Assembly: GCF_004310335.1 (NCBI RefSeq)
Contig: NZ_SIRS01000002.1
Coordinates: forward strand, 1-64,000
Length of the DNA stretch: 64,000 bases
Direction: 5' to 3'
Origin: Hyunsoonleella pacifica
Lineage (GTDB): Bacteria > Bacteroidota > Bacteroidia > Flavobacteriales > Flavobacteriaceae
Below the pieces are notes generated by a model that ran no database searches, had not been told where the DNA came from, and saw only the letters and a list, made by a program, of their open reading frames with translations. This document shows positions 46,966 through 55,666 of this stretch, one piece after another (the first letter of the stretch is position 1; every line of letters starts with the position of its first letter). A program made the position numbers and the translations under genes.

Positions 46966-48822
46966 ATGGCTGAAGAAACAAAATACACTGAGGATAATAT
47001 ACGTTCGTTAGATTGGAAAGAGCATATTCGTATGCGACCAGGAATGTATATTGGGAAACTTGGTGATGGGTCTTCTCCAGATGATGGTATTTACATTCTT
47101 TTAAAAGAAGTTTTAGACAATTCTATTGACGAATTTGTCATGGGAGCAGGTAAGACTATTGAAATATCTATTCAGGGCAGTAAAGTTATTGTTCGTGATT
47201 ATGGTAGGGGAATCCCTTTAGGAAAAGTTGTTGATGTGGTTTCCAAAATGAATACTGGCGGGAAGTACGATTCTAAAGCGTTTAAAAAGTCAGTTGGATT
47301 AAATGGAGTTGGTACTAAGGCAGTTAATGCACTTTCTAATTATTTTAGAGTTGAATCTAATAGAGATGGGAAATCTGCTTCAGCAGAATTTGAACAGGGA
47401 AACCTAACTAACCAAGAATTACTAGACGATACCACTAGGCGCAAAGGAACAAAAGTGTCGTTTATTCCTGATGAAACTATTTTTAAAAACTATAAATTCC
47501 GAAGTGAATATGTAGTGAAAATGCTGAAGAATTATGTGTATCTAAATCCTGGATTGACCATAGTTTTTAACGGTGAGAAATATTATAGTGAAAATGGTTT
47601 AAAGGATTTATTAGCTGAAAAAATTAGCGATACAGACTTATTATATCCAATTGTTCATTTAAGAGGAGATGATATTGAAATAGCGCTAACACATAGTAAA
47701 ACTCAGTATAGCGAAGAATATAATAGTTTTGTAAACGGACAGAATACTACCCAAGGCGGAACGCATTTAAATGCATTTAGAGAAGCTATTGTAAAAACGG
47801 TAAGAGAGTTTTATGGCAAAAATTATGATGCTTCAGATGTTAGAAAATCCATAGTTAGTGCTATCGCCATTAAAGTGATGGAACCTGTTTTTGAAAGTCA
47901 AACAAAAACAAAATTGGGGTCTACCGAAATGGGAGGCAATTATCCTACTGTAAGGACGTATATAAACGATTTTGTAAAAACCAATCTCGATAACTTTTTT
48001 CATAAAAACCCTGATACAGCCGAGAAGTTACAGCGTAAAATTCTTCAAGCAGAGCGGGAACGTAAAGAATTATCAGGCATAAGAAAGCTAGCAAGAGACA
48101 GAGCAAAAAAAGCGAGTCTGCATAATAAAAAACTTAGGGATTGTCGCGTGCATTTTGGAGATACTAAAAATGAAAGAAACCTTGAGACAACACTGTTTAT
48201 TACAGAGGGAGATTCAGCTTCAGGAAGTATTACAAAATCTAGAGATGTGAATACTCAGGCGGTTTTTAGCCTTAAAGGAAAGCCTCTAAACTCCTACGGA
48301 CTAAGTAAAAAGATAGTATACGAGAATGAAGAGTTTAATTTGTTACAAGCGGCATTAAATATAGAAGAATCACTTGAAGACTTACGCTATAATAATGTTG
48401 TAATAGCTACTGATGCCGATGTAGATGGTATGCATATACGATTGTTGCTAATTACGTTTTTCTTACAGTTTTTTCCAGAAGTTATTAGGGAAGGGCATTT
48501 GTATATATTACAAACCCCTTTGTTTAGGGTAAGAAACAAAAAAGAAACGATTTATTGCTACTCCGAAGAGGAACGAAGAGCAGCAATTGAAAAATTAAAG
48601 CCAAAGCCTGAAATTACGAGGTTTAAAGGATTAGGTGAGATTTCTCCAGATGAGTTTAAACATTTTATAGGAGATGATATTCGTTTGGATCCTGTAATGT
48701 TAGATGATAATATGTCTATTGAAGAATTATTATCATTTTACATGGGCAAAAATACACCAACACGACAAGAGTTTATCATTGATAACTTAAAGGTAGAACT
48801 TGATTTAATTGAGGAAAAATAA
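46966..48822 (+). CDS. parE: DNA topoisomerase IV subunit B
   Basis: This 618-residue protein is the ATPase subunit of a type IIA topoisomerase. It has the GHKL ATPase domain ([12 protein letters not shown] at about 22, [36 protein letters not shown]), the transducer domain and the TOPRIM domain with [21 protein letters not shown] and [13 protein letters not shown]. It is next to parC, which decides for topoisomerase IV over gyrase. The length is the short form typical of Bacteroidota. It acts in chromosome decatenation. Confidence 0.95.
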   Translation: MAEETKYTEDNIRSLDWKEHIRMRPGMYIGKLGDGSSPDDGIYILLKEVLDNSIDEFVMGAGKTIEISIQGSKVIVRDYGRGIPLGKVVDVVSKMNTGGKYDSKAFKKSVGLNGVGTKAVNALSNYFRVESNRDGKSASAEFEQGNLTNQELLDDTTRRKGTKVSFIPDETIFKNYKFRSEYVVKMLKNYVYLNPGLTIVFNGEKYYSENGLKDLLAEKISDTDLLYPIVHLRGDDIEIALTHSKTQYSEEYNSFVNGQNTTQGGTHLNAFREAIVKTVREFYGKNYDASDVRKSIVSAIAIKVMEPVFESQTKTKLGSTEMGGNYPTVRTYINDFVKTNLDNFFHKNPDTAEKLQRKILQAERERKELSGIRKLARDRAKKASLHNKKLRDCRVHFGDTKNERNLETTLFITEGDSASGSITKSRDVNTQAVFSLKGKPLNSYGLSKKIVYENEEFNLLQAALNIEESLEDLRYNNVVIATDADVDGMHIRLLLITFFLQFFPEVIREGHLYILQTPLFRVRNKKETIYCYSEEERRAAIEKLKPKPEITRFKGLGEISPDEFKHFIGDDIRLDPVMLDDNMSIEELLSFYMGKNTPTRQEFIIDNLKVELDLIEEK

Positions 48823-48856
48823 GAGATGTATTCCTGAATTTTAGGAAGTATTATAT

Positions 48857-51508
48857 ATGATTGAAGAAGAAAACGACGACCTTACAAACGGACAAAACGA
48901 CGAGCCTCAAGAGACCATAACCCGGGTTACGGGCATGTACAAAGATTGGTTTTTAGACTATGCATCTTATGTTATTCTAGAACGCGCCGTACCAGCTATT
49001 GAAGATGGTTTTAAGCCTGTGCAACGCCGTATTATGCATTCCATGAAGGATTTGGATGATGGGCGTTATAACAAAGTAGCAAACATTGTTGGGCATACCA
49101 TGCAATACCATCCACATGGCGATGCCAGTATTGCAGATGCCATGGTGCAAATAGGGCAGAAAGATTTGTTAATTGATACCCAAGGAAACTGGGGTAACAT
49201 ATTAACAGGAGACAGTGCAGCTGCCTCACGTTACATAGAAGCACGTCTATCTAAGTTTGCGTTAGATGTTGTTTATAATCCAAAAATTACAGAATGGCAA
49301 GCGAGTTATGATGGGCGTAGAAAAGAGCCAGTAAATTTACCAGTAATGTTTCCATTGCTTCTAGCTCAAGGAGGAGAAGGTATTGCTGTAGGTTTATCCA
49401 CTAAAATATTACCGCATAATTTTATAGAACTTATTGATGCTTCTGTAAAGCATTTACAAGGAAAACGTTTTACAATTGTGCCAGATTTTCCAACTGCAGG
49501 TATTGCAGATTTCTCAAATTATAACGATGGTAACAGAGGAGGAAAAGTTCGGGTTCGAGCAAAGATTTCTCAATTAGACAAAAATACACTAGTAATTACA
49601 GAATTGCCTTTTGGTACAACAACATCGTCTTTAATAGATTCAATTTTAAAGGCCAATGACAAAGGGAAAATCAAAGTAAAAAAGATTGAAGATAACACTG
49701 CTGCCGAAGTAGAAATATTAGTGCATTTACCATCAGGCTTATCTCCTGATAAAACCATTGATGCACTTTATGCATTTACAAGTTGTGAGTCTTCTATTTC
49801 TCCTTTAGGTTGTGTTATAGAAGATAACAGACCATTATTTATTGGCGTTTCTGAAATGTTGAGACGTTCTACAGATAATACTGTTCAGCTATTAAAACAA
49901 GAACTTGAAATTAAGCTTGGTGAGCTTGAAGAGCAGTGGCATTTTGCTTCCTTAGAACGTATTTTTATAGAAAACAGAATTTATCGTGATATTGAAGAAG
50001 AAGAAACCTGGGAAGGTGTTATTTCTGCCATAGATAAAGGATTGCAACCACATATTAAGCATCTAAAACGAGCGGTTACAGAAGATGATATTGTACGATT
50101 AACGGAAATCCGAATTAAACGTATTTCTAAATTTGATATAGATAAAGCACAGCAAAAGATAGATGCTTTAGAAGCACAAATTGCTGAGGTAAAACATCAT
50201 TTAGAGCATTTGATAGCCTATGCTATTGCTTATTTCCAAAGGCTTAAAAAAGAATATGGAGAGGGTAGGGAGCGTAAAACAGAAATAAGAACTTTTGATG
50301 ATGTAGACGCTACGAAAGTAGTAATTAGAAATACCAAACTCTATGTAAATCGTGAAGAAGGCTTCGTTGGGACTTCCTTACGTAGAAATGAATATGTGTG
50401 TGACTGTAGTGATATTGATGATATTATTGTTTTTACTAAAGAAGGTAAAATGATGGTAACTAAAGTTGACTCTAAAACTTTTGTTGGGAAAGATATCATA
50501 CATGTTGCTGTATTTAAGAAGAAAGATAAGCGCACAATTTATAATATGATATATAGAGATGGTAGAAAAGGACCATCTTATATTAAGCGTTTTGCGGTTA
50601 CTAGCATTACCAGAGATAGAGAATACGATTTAACTAATGGCAGCAAAGGTTCGGTAACACTGTATTTTTCTGCAAACCCTAATGGAGAAGCTGAAATTGT
50701 TTCGATCAATTTACGTCAAGCTGGAAGTATCAAAAAGCTAAAATGGGATATTGATTTTGCAGATATTTTAATTAAGGGACGTGCTTCAAAAGGTAATTTA
50801 GTAACTAAGTATCCTGTAAAACGTGTAGAGCTTAAGGAAAAAGGTGTTTCTACATTAAAACCGCGTAAGATATGGTTTGATGAAACAGTACAGCGTATAA
50901 ATGTTGATGGTAGAGGCGAACTTATAGGAGAATTTAGAGGCGAAGATAAATTGCTAATTATTAGTCAGTCGGGTATGGTTAAAACTGTTACGCCAGAAGT
51001 TACTATGCATTTTGATAGTGATATGATTGTGTTAGAAAAGTGGGTGCCCAAAAAACCAATTTCAGCAATTTATTATAATGGCGAAAAAGAATTGTATTAC
51101 GTAAAGCGTTTTCTCATAGAACAAGAAGGTAAAGACGAATCGTTTATCTCAGATCATCCAGATTCTCAATTAGAAATTATTTCTACGGATTGGAAACCCA
51201 TGGCTGAGGTTGTTTTTGCCAAAGAACGCGGGAAAGAAAGGAGAGAAAATTTTGAGATAAACCTAGAAGAGTTTATTGATATAAAGGGAATTGCTGCACA
51301 AGGTAATCAATTAACAAAATACAAGGTTAATCAAATTAACTTGCTAGAGTCATTACCATATCAAGCCCCTGAGGAAGTACATGCTGACGAATTAGAAGTT
51401 GTTGATGAAAAAGAATTACCAGCTAAATCTGATGGTAATGAAAATAATAATAGTACTGAAGATTCTAATGAGGAAATTGATGATGAAGGACAGATAACTC
51501 TGTTTTAA
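48857..51508 (+). CDS. parC: DNA topoisomerase IV subunit A
   Basis: This 883-residue protein has the breakage-reunion domain with KPVQRRIMHSMKDLDDGRYN, HPHGDASIADAMV and the catalytic tyrosine Y126 in AAASRYIEARLS. A long coiled coil follows (about 410-460), then a degenerate beta-propeller C-terminal domain (KEGKMMVTKVDSKTFVGK) and an acidic tail. It starts 34 bases after parE on the same strand and is the subunit that cuts and rejoins DNA. The quinolone-resistance positions lie in the HGDASIADAM and preceding segment; no judgement of resistance is made. Confidence 0.95.
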   Translation: MIEEENDDLTNGQNDEPQETITRVTGMYKDWFLDYASYVILERAVPAIEDGFKPVQRRIMHSMKDLDDGRYNKVANIVGHTMQYHPHGDASIADAMVQIGQKDLLIDTQGNWGNILTGDSAAASRYIEARLSKFALDVVYNPKITEWQASYDGRRKEPVNLPVMFPLLLAQGGEGIAVGLSTKILPHNFIELIDASVKHLQGKRFTIVPDFPTAGIADFSNYNDGNRGGKVRVRAKISQLDKNTLVITELPFGTTTSSLIDSILKANDKGKIKVKKIEDNTAAEVEILVHLPSGLSPDKTIDALYAFTSCESSISPLGCVIEDNRPLFIGVSEMLRRSTDNTVQLLKQELEIKLGELEEQWHFASLERIFIENRIYRDIEEEETWEGVISAIDKGLQPHIKHLKRAVTEDDIVRLTEIRIKRISKFDIDKAQQKIDALEAQIAEVKHHLEHLIAYAIAYFQRLKKEYGEGRERKTEIRTFDDVDATKVVIRNTKLYVNREEGFVGTSLRRNEYVCDCSDIDDIIVFTKEGKMMVTKVDSKTFVGKDIIHVAVFKKKDKRTIYNMIYRDGRKGPSYIKRFAVTSITRDREYDLTNGSKGSVTLYFSANPNGEAEIVSINLRQAGSIKKLKWDIDFADILIKGRASKGNLVTKYPVKRVELKEKGVSTLKPRKIWFDETVQRINVDGRGELIGEFRGEDKLLIISQSGMVKTVTPEVTMHFDSDMIVLEKWVPKKPISAIYYNGEKELYYVKRFLIEQEGKDESFISDHPDSQLEIISTDWKPMAEVVFAKERGKERRENFEINLEEFIDIKGIAAQGNQLTKYKVNQINLLESLPYQAPEEVHADELEVVDEKELPAKSDGNENNNSTEDSNEEIDDEGQITLF

Positions 51509-52525
51509 GTGAAACAATTAGGTTTTTACACAGGGCTAAGATACTTCTTTACCTTATTATTTCCTGCTTTATTGTTTATAGGAGTCTTAACCATAATTTA
51601 TGAATGGGACTTGTCTTTTGTTTTTTCAATTGCTATGCCTGTTCTGGTAGTTATCAATATTATCCAATTAGTGTTTTTTATGCTAAAACGGAAAAGCCTT
51701 ATACTTTTTAATATAGCATCCCTGATATTATTTTTTTTCTTTTTTGACTCTTTTTTTCAATTCAACTTTAATATAACTAAAAGAACTCAGGAAAATTCTA
51801 TCTCACTATTGTCCTATAATGTACATGGATTTAAGCCAAGTCATGGAAATCAAAATTACAGTGATGAAAACGTTGTAGATTTTATAAGGGAAAATAATCC
51901 AGATATTGTTTGTTTTCAAGAGTTTTCAGCCATTAAGTTTAAGCTGTTTGTTGATGAATATCCTTATTGGGTAAAAACTAATTTGATGATACCAAATCAA
52001 AAATCAGTTTTAGCAATTTTTTCAAAATACCCTATTGTAGACAAAGGTTATGTAGAGTTTGCTAACAGTCTTAACAATACTATGTTTGTAGATGTTGAAA
52101 TTTCGAAAAAAGTAATTAGGGTATATAATGTACATTTAGAATCTTATAGAACCACTTTGCAACATAATATAAATAGTGTAAGAAGTTTTATGCCTTTATT
52201 GAAGATAGTTTCTCAAGCAGATAAAACGAGAATTTCTCAAGCAAAAATTGTTAAAAAACATATTGCCGATTATAATGGTGATGTTGTCATTTTAGGTGAT
52301 TTTAATTGTACGCAATATACCCCTGCATATCTTATTTTAAAAGACTTACGGAAAGATACATTTGTTGAAGCAGGTAATGGTTTTGGCTCTACATACGAGC
52401 TTTTTAATTACCCTTTTAAAATAGATCATATTTTAGTAGACGAAACTTTTGAAGTTGTTAGTCATAAAAACTTTAACATCAACCTATCCGATCATGAACC
52501 TGTTTTGGCTGAAATAAAACTATAA
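51509..52525 (+). CDS. Membrane-anchored endonuclease/exonuclease/phosphatase-family protein
   Basis: This 338-residue protein starts at a GTG that abuts the parC stop. The next in-frame ATG would remove the first membrane segment. Three N-terminal membrane segments (YFFTLLFPALLFIGVLTII; FVFSIAMPVLVVINIIQLVF; LILFNIASLILFFFFF) precede an EEP domain with LLSYNVHGFKP, VCFQEFSA, VYNVHLESY, VILGDFNCTQYT and LSDHEPVLAEI. The metal ligands are complete, so it should be active as a phosphodiesterase facing the periplasm. Substrate unknown. Translationally coupled to parC by position. Confidence 0.88.
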   Translation: MKQLGFYTGLRYFFTLLFPALLFIGVLTIIYEWDLSFVFSIAMPVLVVINIIQLVFFMLKRKSLILFNIASLILFFFFFDSFFQFNFNITKRTQENSISLLSYNVHGFKPSHGNQNYSDENVVDFIRENNPDIVCFQEFSAIKFKLFVDEYPYWVKTNLMIPNQKSVLAIFSKYPIVDKGYVEFANSLNNTMFVDVEISKKVIRVYNVHLESYRTTLQHNINSVRSFMPLLKIVSQADKTRISQAKIVKKHIADYNGDVVILGDFNCTQYTPAYLILKDLRKDTFVEAGNGFGSTYELFNYPFKIDHILVDETFEVVSHKNFNINLSDHEPVLAEIKL

Positions 52526-52528
52526 GGT

Positions 52529-53704
52529 TTAAAACAGTATATCTATATCATCCGAAGAACATAATTCTATTAGGTTTTTTAGTAATTGCTCGTAATTTTT
52601 CAATTCTTGTTTTGTAATAAACTCATTGGCTCTATGTGCTTGTTTTATTGATCCAGGACCACAGATAATACTTTGTAAACCAGCCTCGTTGTATTGTCCT
52701 GCTTCTGAGGCATAGGCTACTGTGCCAATGTTTTCATTAGAGTTTATTTTTGACATTAGTTTTACAATATCACTGTCAGCTTTGCTATCAAAAGGTATCA
52801 CAGGAGGATGAATCTCTTCTGTTTCAATTTTAAAATCTGGAAATATAGGCTTTAGTTCTAGCATCCTATTTTTACAATGCGATTTAAACTCTTTAATAAC
52901 TTCATCTAAACTATCATTAGGGACCATCCTAGCATCCCATGAAATATAGGCTTTATCTGCAATAACATTAGGGGCAATGCCTCCATGAATTATGCCTGTA
53001 TGTAATGAGGAATATGGTGGAGAAAAACGTTCATCAGTATTTCCATGTTTAACAAACGCATTCATTTTGTCTTCTAACCACAGGACTAACTTTGCTGCTT
53101 CATGTATAGCACTTACTTCTTGTTTTATTCTACTACTATGCCCAGCAGAACCATTTACACTGGTGGTATATAAACAAATGCCTTTGTGACCAATAATGGG
53201 TTGTAATAAAGAGGGTTCTCCAATTATAGCATACTTTGGTGTTTCTGGATAATGATTTTTAAGATGTGCAACTAATTCAGGAGCAGATAAGCAGCCAATT
53301 TCTTCATCATAAGAGAATGCAAAATAGATAGGTTTTTTAAGTTTAGCTTCTTTTAAATTAGGAAGCATACTTAAGCAACACGCCAAAAACCCTTTCATGT
53401 CGCATGTGCCACGTCCATATAATTTCCCATCATTTTTATCGGTAAGTGTAAAAGGGGGAGTATCCCAATCTTGTCCTTCAACAGGAACAACATCTGTATG
53501 TCCGGATAGAATAATGCCACCATCTTCTGCTGGACCAATACGACAATGTAATGACGCTTTCGTATTTTCTTTATTAGGAACCAAAGTACAAGTAATTCCA
53601 AAAGATTCAATATAGTTTTTTATCCATTGGATAATGGATAAGTTACTATCTCCTCCCAAAACAGGAAAAGAAACGAGTTTAGCTAATATATCTTCAGTGG
53701 TCAT
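52529..53704 (-). CDS. argE: Acetylornithine deacetylase
   Basis: This 391-residue M20-family peptidase-fold enzyme has SGHTDVVPVEGQDW, YGRGTCDMKGFLA with a bridging aspartate, FSYDEEIGCLSAPELV and a C-terminal GPGSIKQAHRANEFI zinc histidine. These fit ArgE, which frees ornithine from N-acetylornithine in arginine synthesis. The other arginine genes are not here, so a different M20 deacylase is possible. It overlaps miaA by 4 bases, so the two are co-translated. Confidence 0.85.
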   Translation of the reverse strand: MTTEDILAKLVSFPVLGGDSNLSIIQWIKNYIESFGITCTLVPNKENTKASLHCRIGPAEDGGIILSGHTDVVPVEGQDWDTPPFTLTDKNDGKLYGRGTCDMKGFLACCLSMLPNLKEAKLKKPIYFAFSYDEEIGCLSAPELVAHLKNHYPETPKYAIIGEPSLLQPIIGHKGICLYTTSVNGSAGHSSRIKQEVSAIHEAAKLVLWLEDKMNAFVKHGNTDERFSPPYSSLHTGIIHGGIAPNVIADKAYISWDARMVPNDSLDEVIKEFKSHCKNRMLELKPIFPDFKIETEEIHPPVIPFDSKADSDIVKLMSKINSNENIGTVAYASEAGQYNEAGLQSIICGPGSIKQAHRANEFITKQELKNYEQLLKNLIELCSSDDIDILF

Positions 53705-54609
53705 ATTGTGTGTATTTCTATTGCCTCAATTATTTTTGAGATATCGTCCTTGTAGTTAAACCAAATGATATCTTCATTTTTTCTGAACCAAGTGAGTTGC
53801 CGTTTAGCAAATCGTCTTGTGTTTTTTTTAATTTCTGATATAGCTAAATCTAATGTCCATTCATTATCAAAATATTTGAATAGTTCTTTATAACCTACGG
53901 TATTTAAGGCATTTAAATCACTATATTTAGCTAAAGATTTAACTTCATCTAATAAGCCTTCATTTATCATAATATCCACACGTTGGTTGATACGTGAATA
54001 TATTAGTTCTCTATCTGCTGTTAATCCTATATGAATTGTTTTAAATGGTCTTTTATCCTTTTTCTTGTTTAAAAATGAAGCATAAGGTTTACCTGTACCA
54101 ATACAAACCTCTAACGCACGAATGACACGATGAGGATTATCTATGGCAATGGATTTATAACTTGCTTCGTCTAATTGTTTTAGCTGAAGTTGAAGGTGTT
54201 CTAAACCTTGTTCTTTTAGTTGGGTGTTGAGGTTCTCTCTTATTGATGGATCTGTTTTAGGGAAATCATCTAATCCATTTGTAATAGCATCAACATACAG
54301 GCCAGAGCCTCCAACCATGATGATGATATCTTTAGTTTTAAATAGCGTGTCTAAACATGTTATGGCATCTTTTTCGAAAGCACCTACATTATAAGTGTCT
54401 TTTATTGATTTATGATGAATAAAGTGATGTTTTGCAGTTGCTAATTCTTTTGTGGAGGGGGCTGCCGTGCCTATTTGCATTTCTTTGTAGAATTGACGGG
54501 AATCGGCAGAGATTATTTCCGTATTAAAATGCTGCGCCAGCTTAATACTCAAAGCTGTTTTACCAATAGCTGTGGGACCAACAATGGATATAAGATATTT
54601 AGGTTTTAT
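53701..54609 (-). CDS. miaA: tRNA dimethylallyltransferase, with a non-standard ATA start
   Basis: MiaA adds an isopentenyl group to A37 of tRNAs reading UNN codons. The core is complete: EIISADSRQFYKEMQIGTAA, VGGSGLYVDAITNGLDDFP and TRRFAKRQLTWFRK. The essential P-loop GPTAIGKT is encoded at about 54556-54579, upstream of the first conventional start (TTG 54552). Between the in-frame TAA and that P-loop there is no ATG, GTG or TTG. ATA at 54607-54609 is where homologues start: KPKYLISIVGPTAIGKT follows. With it the protein has 302 residues, normal for the family. Overlaps argE by 4 bases. Confidence 0.88.
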   Translation of the reverse strand: MKPKYLISIVGPTAIGKTALSIKLAQHFNTEIISADSRQFYKEMQIGTAAPSTKELATAKHHFIHHKSIKDTYNVGAFEKDAITCLDTLFKTKDIIIMVGGSGLYVDAITNGLDDFPKTDPSIRENLNTQLKEQGLEHLQLQLKQLDEASYKSIAIDNPHRVIRALEVCIGTGKPYASFLNKKKDKRPFKTIHIGLTADRELIYSRINQRVDIMINEGLLDEVKSLAKYSDLNALNTVGYKELFKYFDNEWTLDLAISEIKKNTRRFAKRQLTWFRKNEDIIWFNYKDDISKIIEAIEIHTI

Positions 54610-54701
54610 TTCTATTGAATAGTGATTTAAAAAATGAAATGTAAAGGTACTACCTAAAATAAATTACACCAAACTATGGATTTGAAAATGATTTTGGCTG
54701 A

Positions 54702-54787
54702 CTGTTGCGCAAGGGATTGAACTGTATGTTGGAGCTCCCGACCTAAGGAGGAGCGACTAGTGATAGCCCGACCCTTGTGGTTGCGCC
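54702..54787 (-). repeat. GGGCGNAACC interspersed repeat element, second copy
   Basis: Read on the minus strand it begins GGGCGCAACCACAAGGGTCG, continues with CTAGTCGCTCCTCCTTAGG and GGGAGCTCC, and ends CAATCCCTTGCGCAAC. It matches the element at 22406-22503 at both ends (GGGCG.. ACAAGGG.TC.GGCT; CAATCC.. GCGC) with a different middle. It lies between the miaA start and the potassium-channel stop. No gene in 54610-54793. Confidence 0.7.
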
Positions 54788-54793
54788 CAAAAA

Positions 54794-55645
54794 TTAAATA
54801 TGTAATTTTTCTCCACAGTTGTAGCAATATTCTGCGCCATCCCTATGGTCTTCAGCCAGACAGTTTTCGCAGGATTGGGAGTTTAAACTTACGAGTGGTG
54901 TTTGTGTATTGTCTTTCTTTTTGCCTAGAGCTGTATATTCTGCTGATACTATTCCTGTGGGAACTGCTATTATGCCATAACCTAAAATCATGATAAGGGC
55001 CGCTATAAACTGGCCTAGCGGAGTAACTGGAGCAATATCACCAAAACCAACTGTGGTTAGGGTTACTATACACCAATACACACTTACGGGAATACTTGTA
55101 AAACCGCTTTCTTCTCCTTCTATGAGATACATTAAGGTACCAAAAATGATACATAAAATAAGCACAGCAAAAAGAAATACCGAAATTTTTGCTTTACTTG
55201 ATTTTATTGCTGAGGCCAATAAATTTGAAGCACCTAAATAACGTGCTAACTTTAATATTCTAAAAATACGTAATAACCTAAGTGCTCTTAGGGCAGCTAG
55301 GGCATGAATACCACCAAACAGGAGTGAAATATATTTTGGAATTGTAGATAAAAAATCAATTATGCCATAAAAGCTAAAAATATATTTGTAAGGCTTTTTT
55401 ACAGTAAGTATTCGAGCTATATACTCTATGGTAAATAAAATGGTTATAACCCACTCTGCAATATTTAAAAACTTATGGTATTTAGCGTCAAAACTTTTAA
55501 TGCTTTCCAGCATTACAAAAATGATACTAGCTATAATTGCTATGAATAAAACAACATCAAAGATTTTCCCTGCTCGGGTATCTGCTTCATAGATAATATC
55601 ATGAAGTTTATGTCTCCAATTATTGTTAGATTCTGTTTTACTCAT
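54794..55645 (-). CDS. Voltage-gated-type potassium channel with C-terminal zinc ribbon
   Basis: This 283-residue protein has six membrane segments. A voltage-sensor-like S4 has regular arginines (LRALRLLRIFRILKLARYL), and the pore has the selectivity filter TTVGFGD. After the last membrane segment (AALIMILGYGIIAVPTGIVS) comes a short cytoplasmic tail ending in a zinc-ribbon-like CENCLAEDHRDGAEYCYNC. Kch-like channels let K+ pass. The added zinc ribbon could sense metal or redox state, or aid assembly. It starts 21 bases before the stop of the DUF3857 gene on the same strand. Confidence 0.9.
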   Translation of the reverse strand: MSKTESNNNWRHKLHDIIYEADTRAGKIFDVVLFIAIIASIIFVMLESIKSFDAKYHKFLNIAEWVITILFTIEYIARILTVKKPYKYIFSFYGIIDFLSTIPKYISLLFGGIHALAALRALRLLRIFRILKLARYLGASNLLASAIKSSKAKISVFLFAVLILCIIFGTLMYLIEGEESGFTSIPVSVYWCIVTLTTVGFGDIAPVTPLGQFIAALIMILGYGIIAVPTGIVSAEYTALGKKKDNTQTPLVSLNSQSCENCLAEDHRDGAEYCYNCGEKLHI

Positions 55646-55666
55646 AGTATCAAAAGTACTAAAGTT

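Noticed and set aside
53701-54552. miaA as a broken gene starting at TTG 54552
   Set aside because: The upstream codons in the same frame encode an intact P-loop and N-terminal strand. Loss of function would not be expected to leave these conserved, so a rare start is more likely than truncation.
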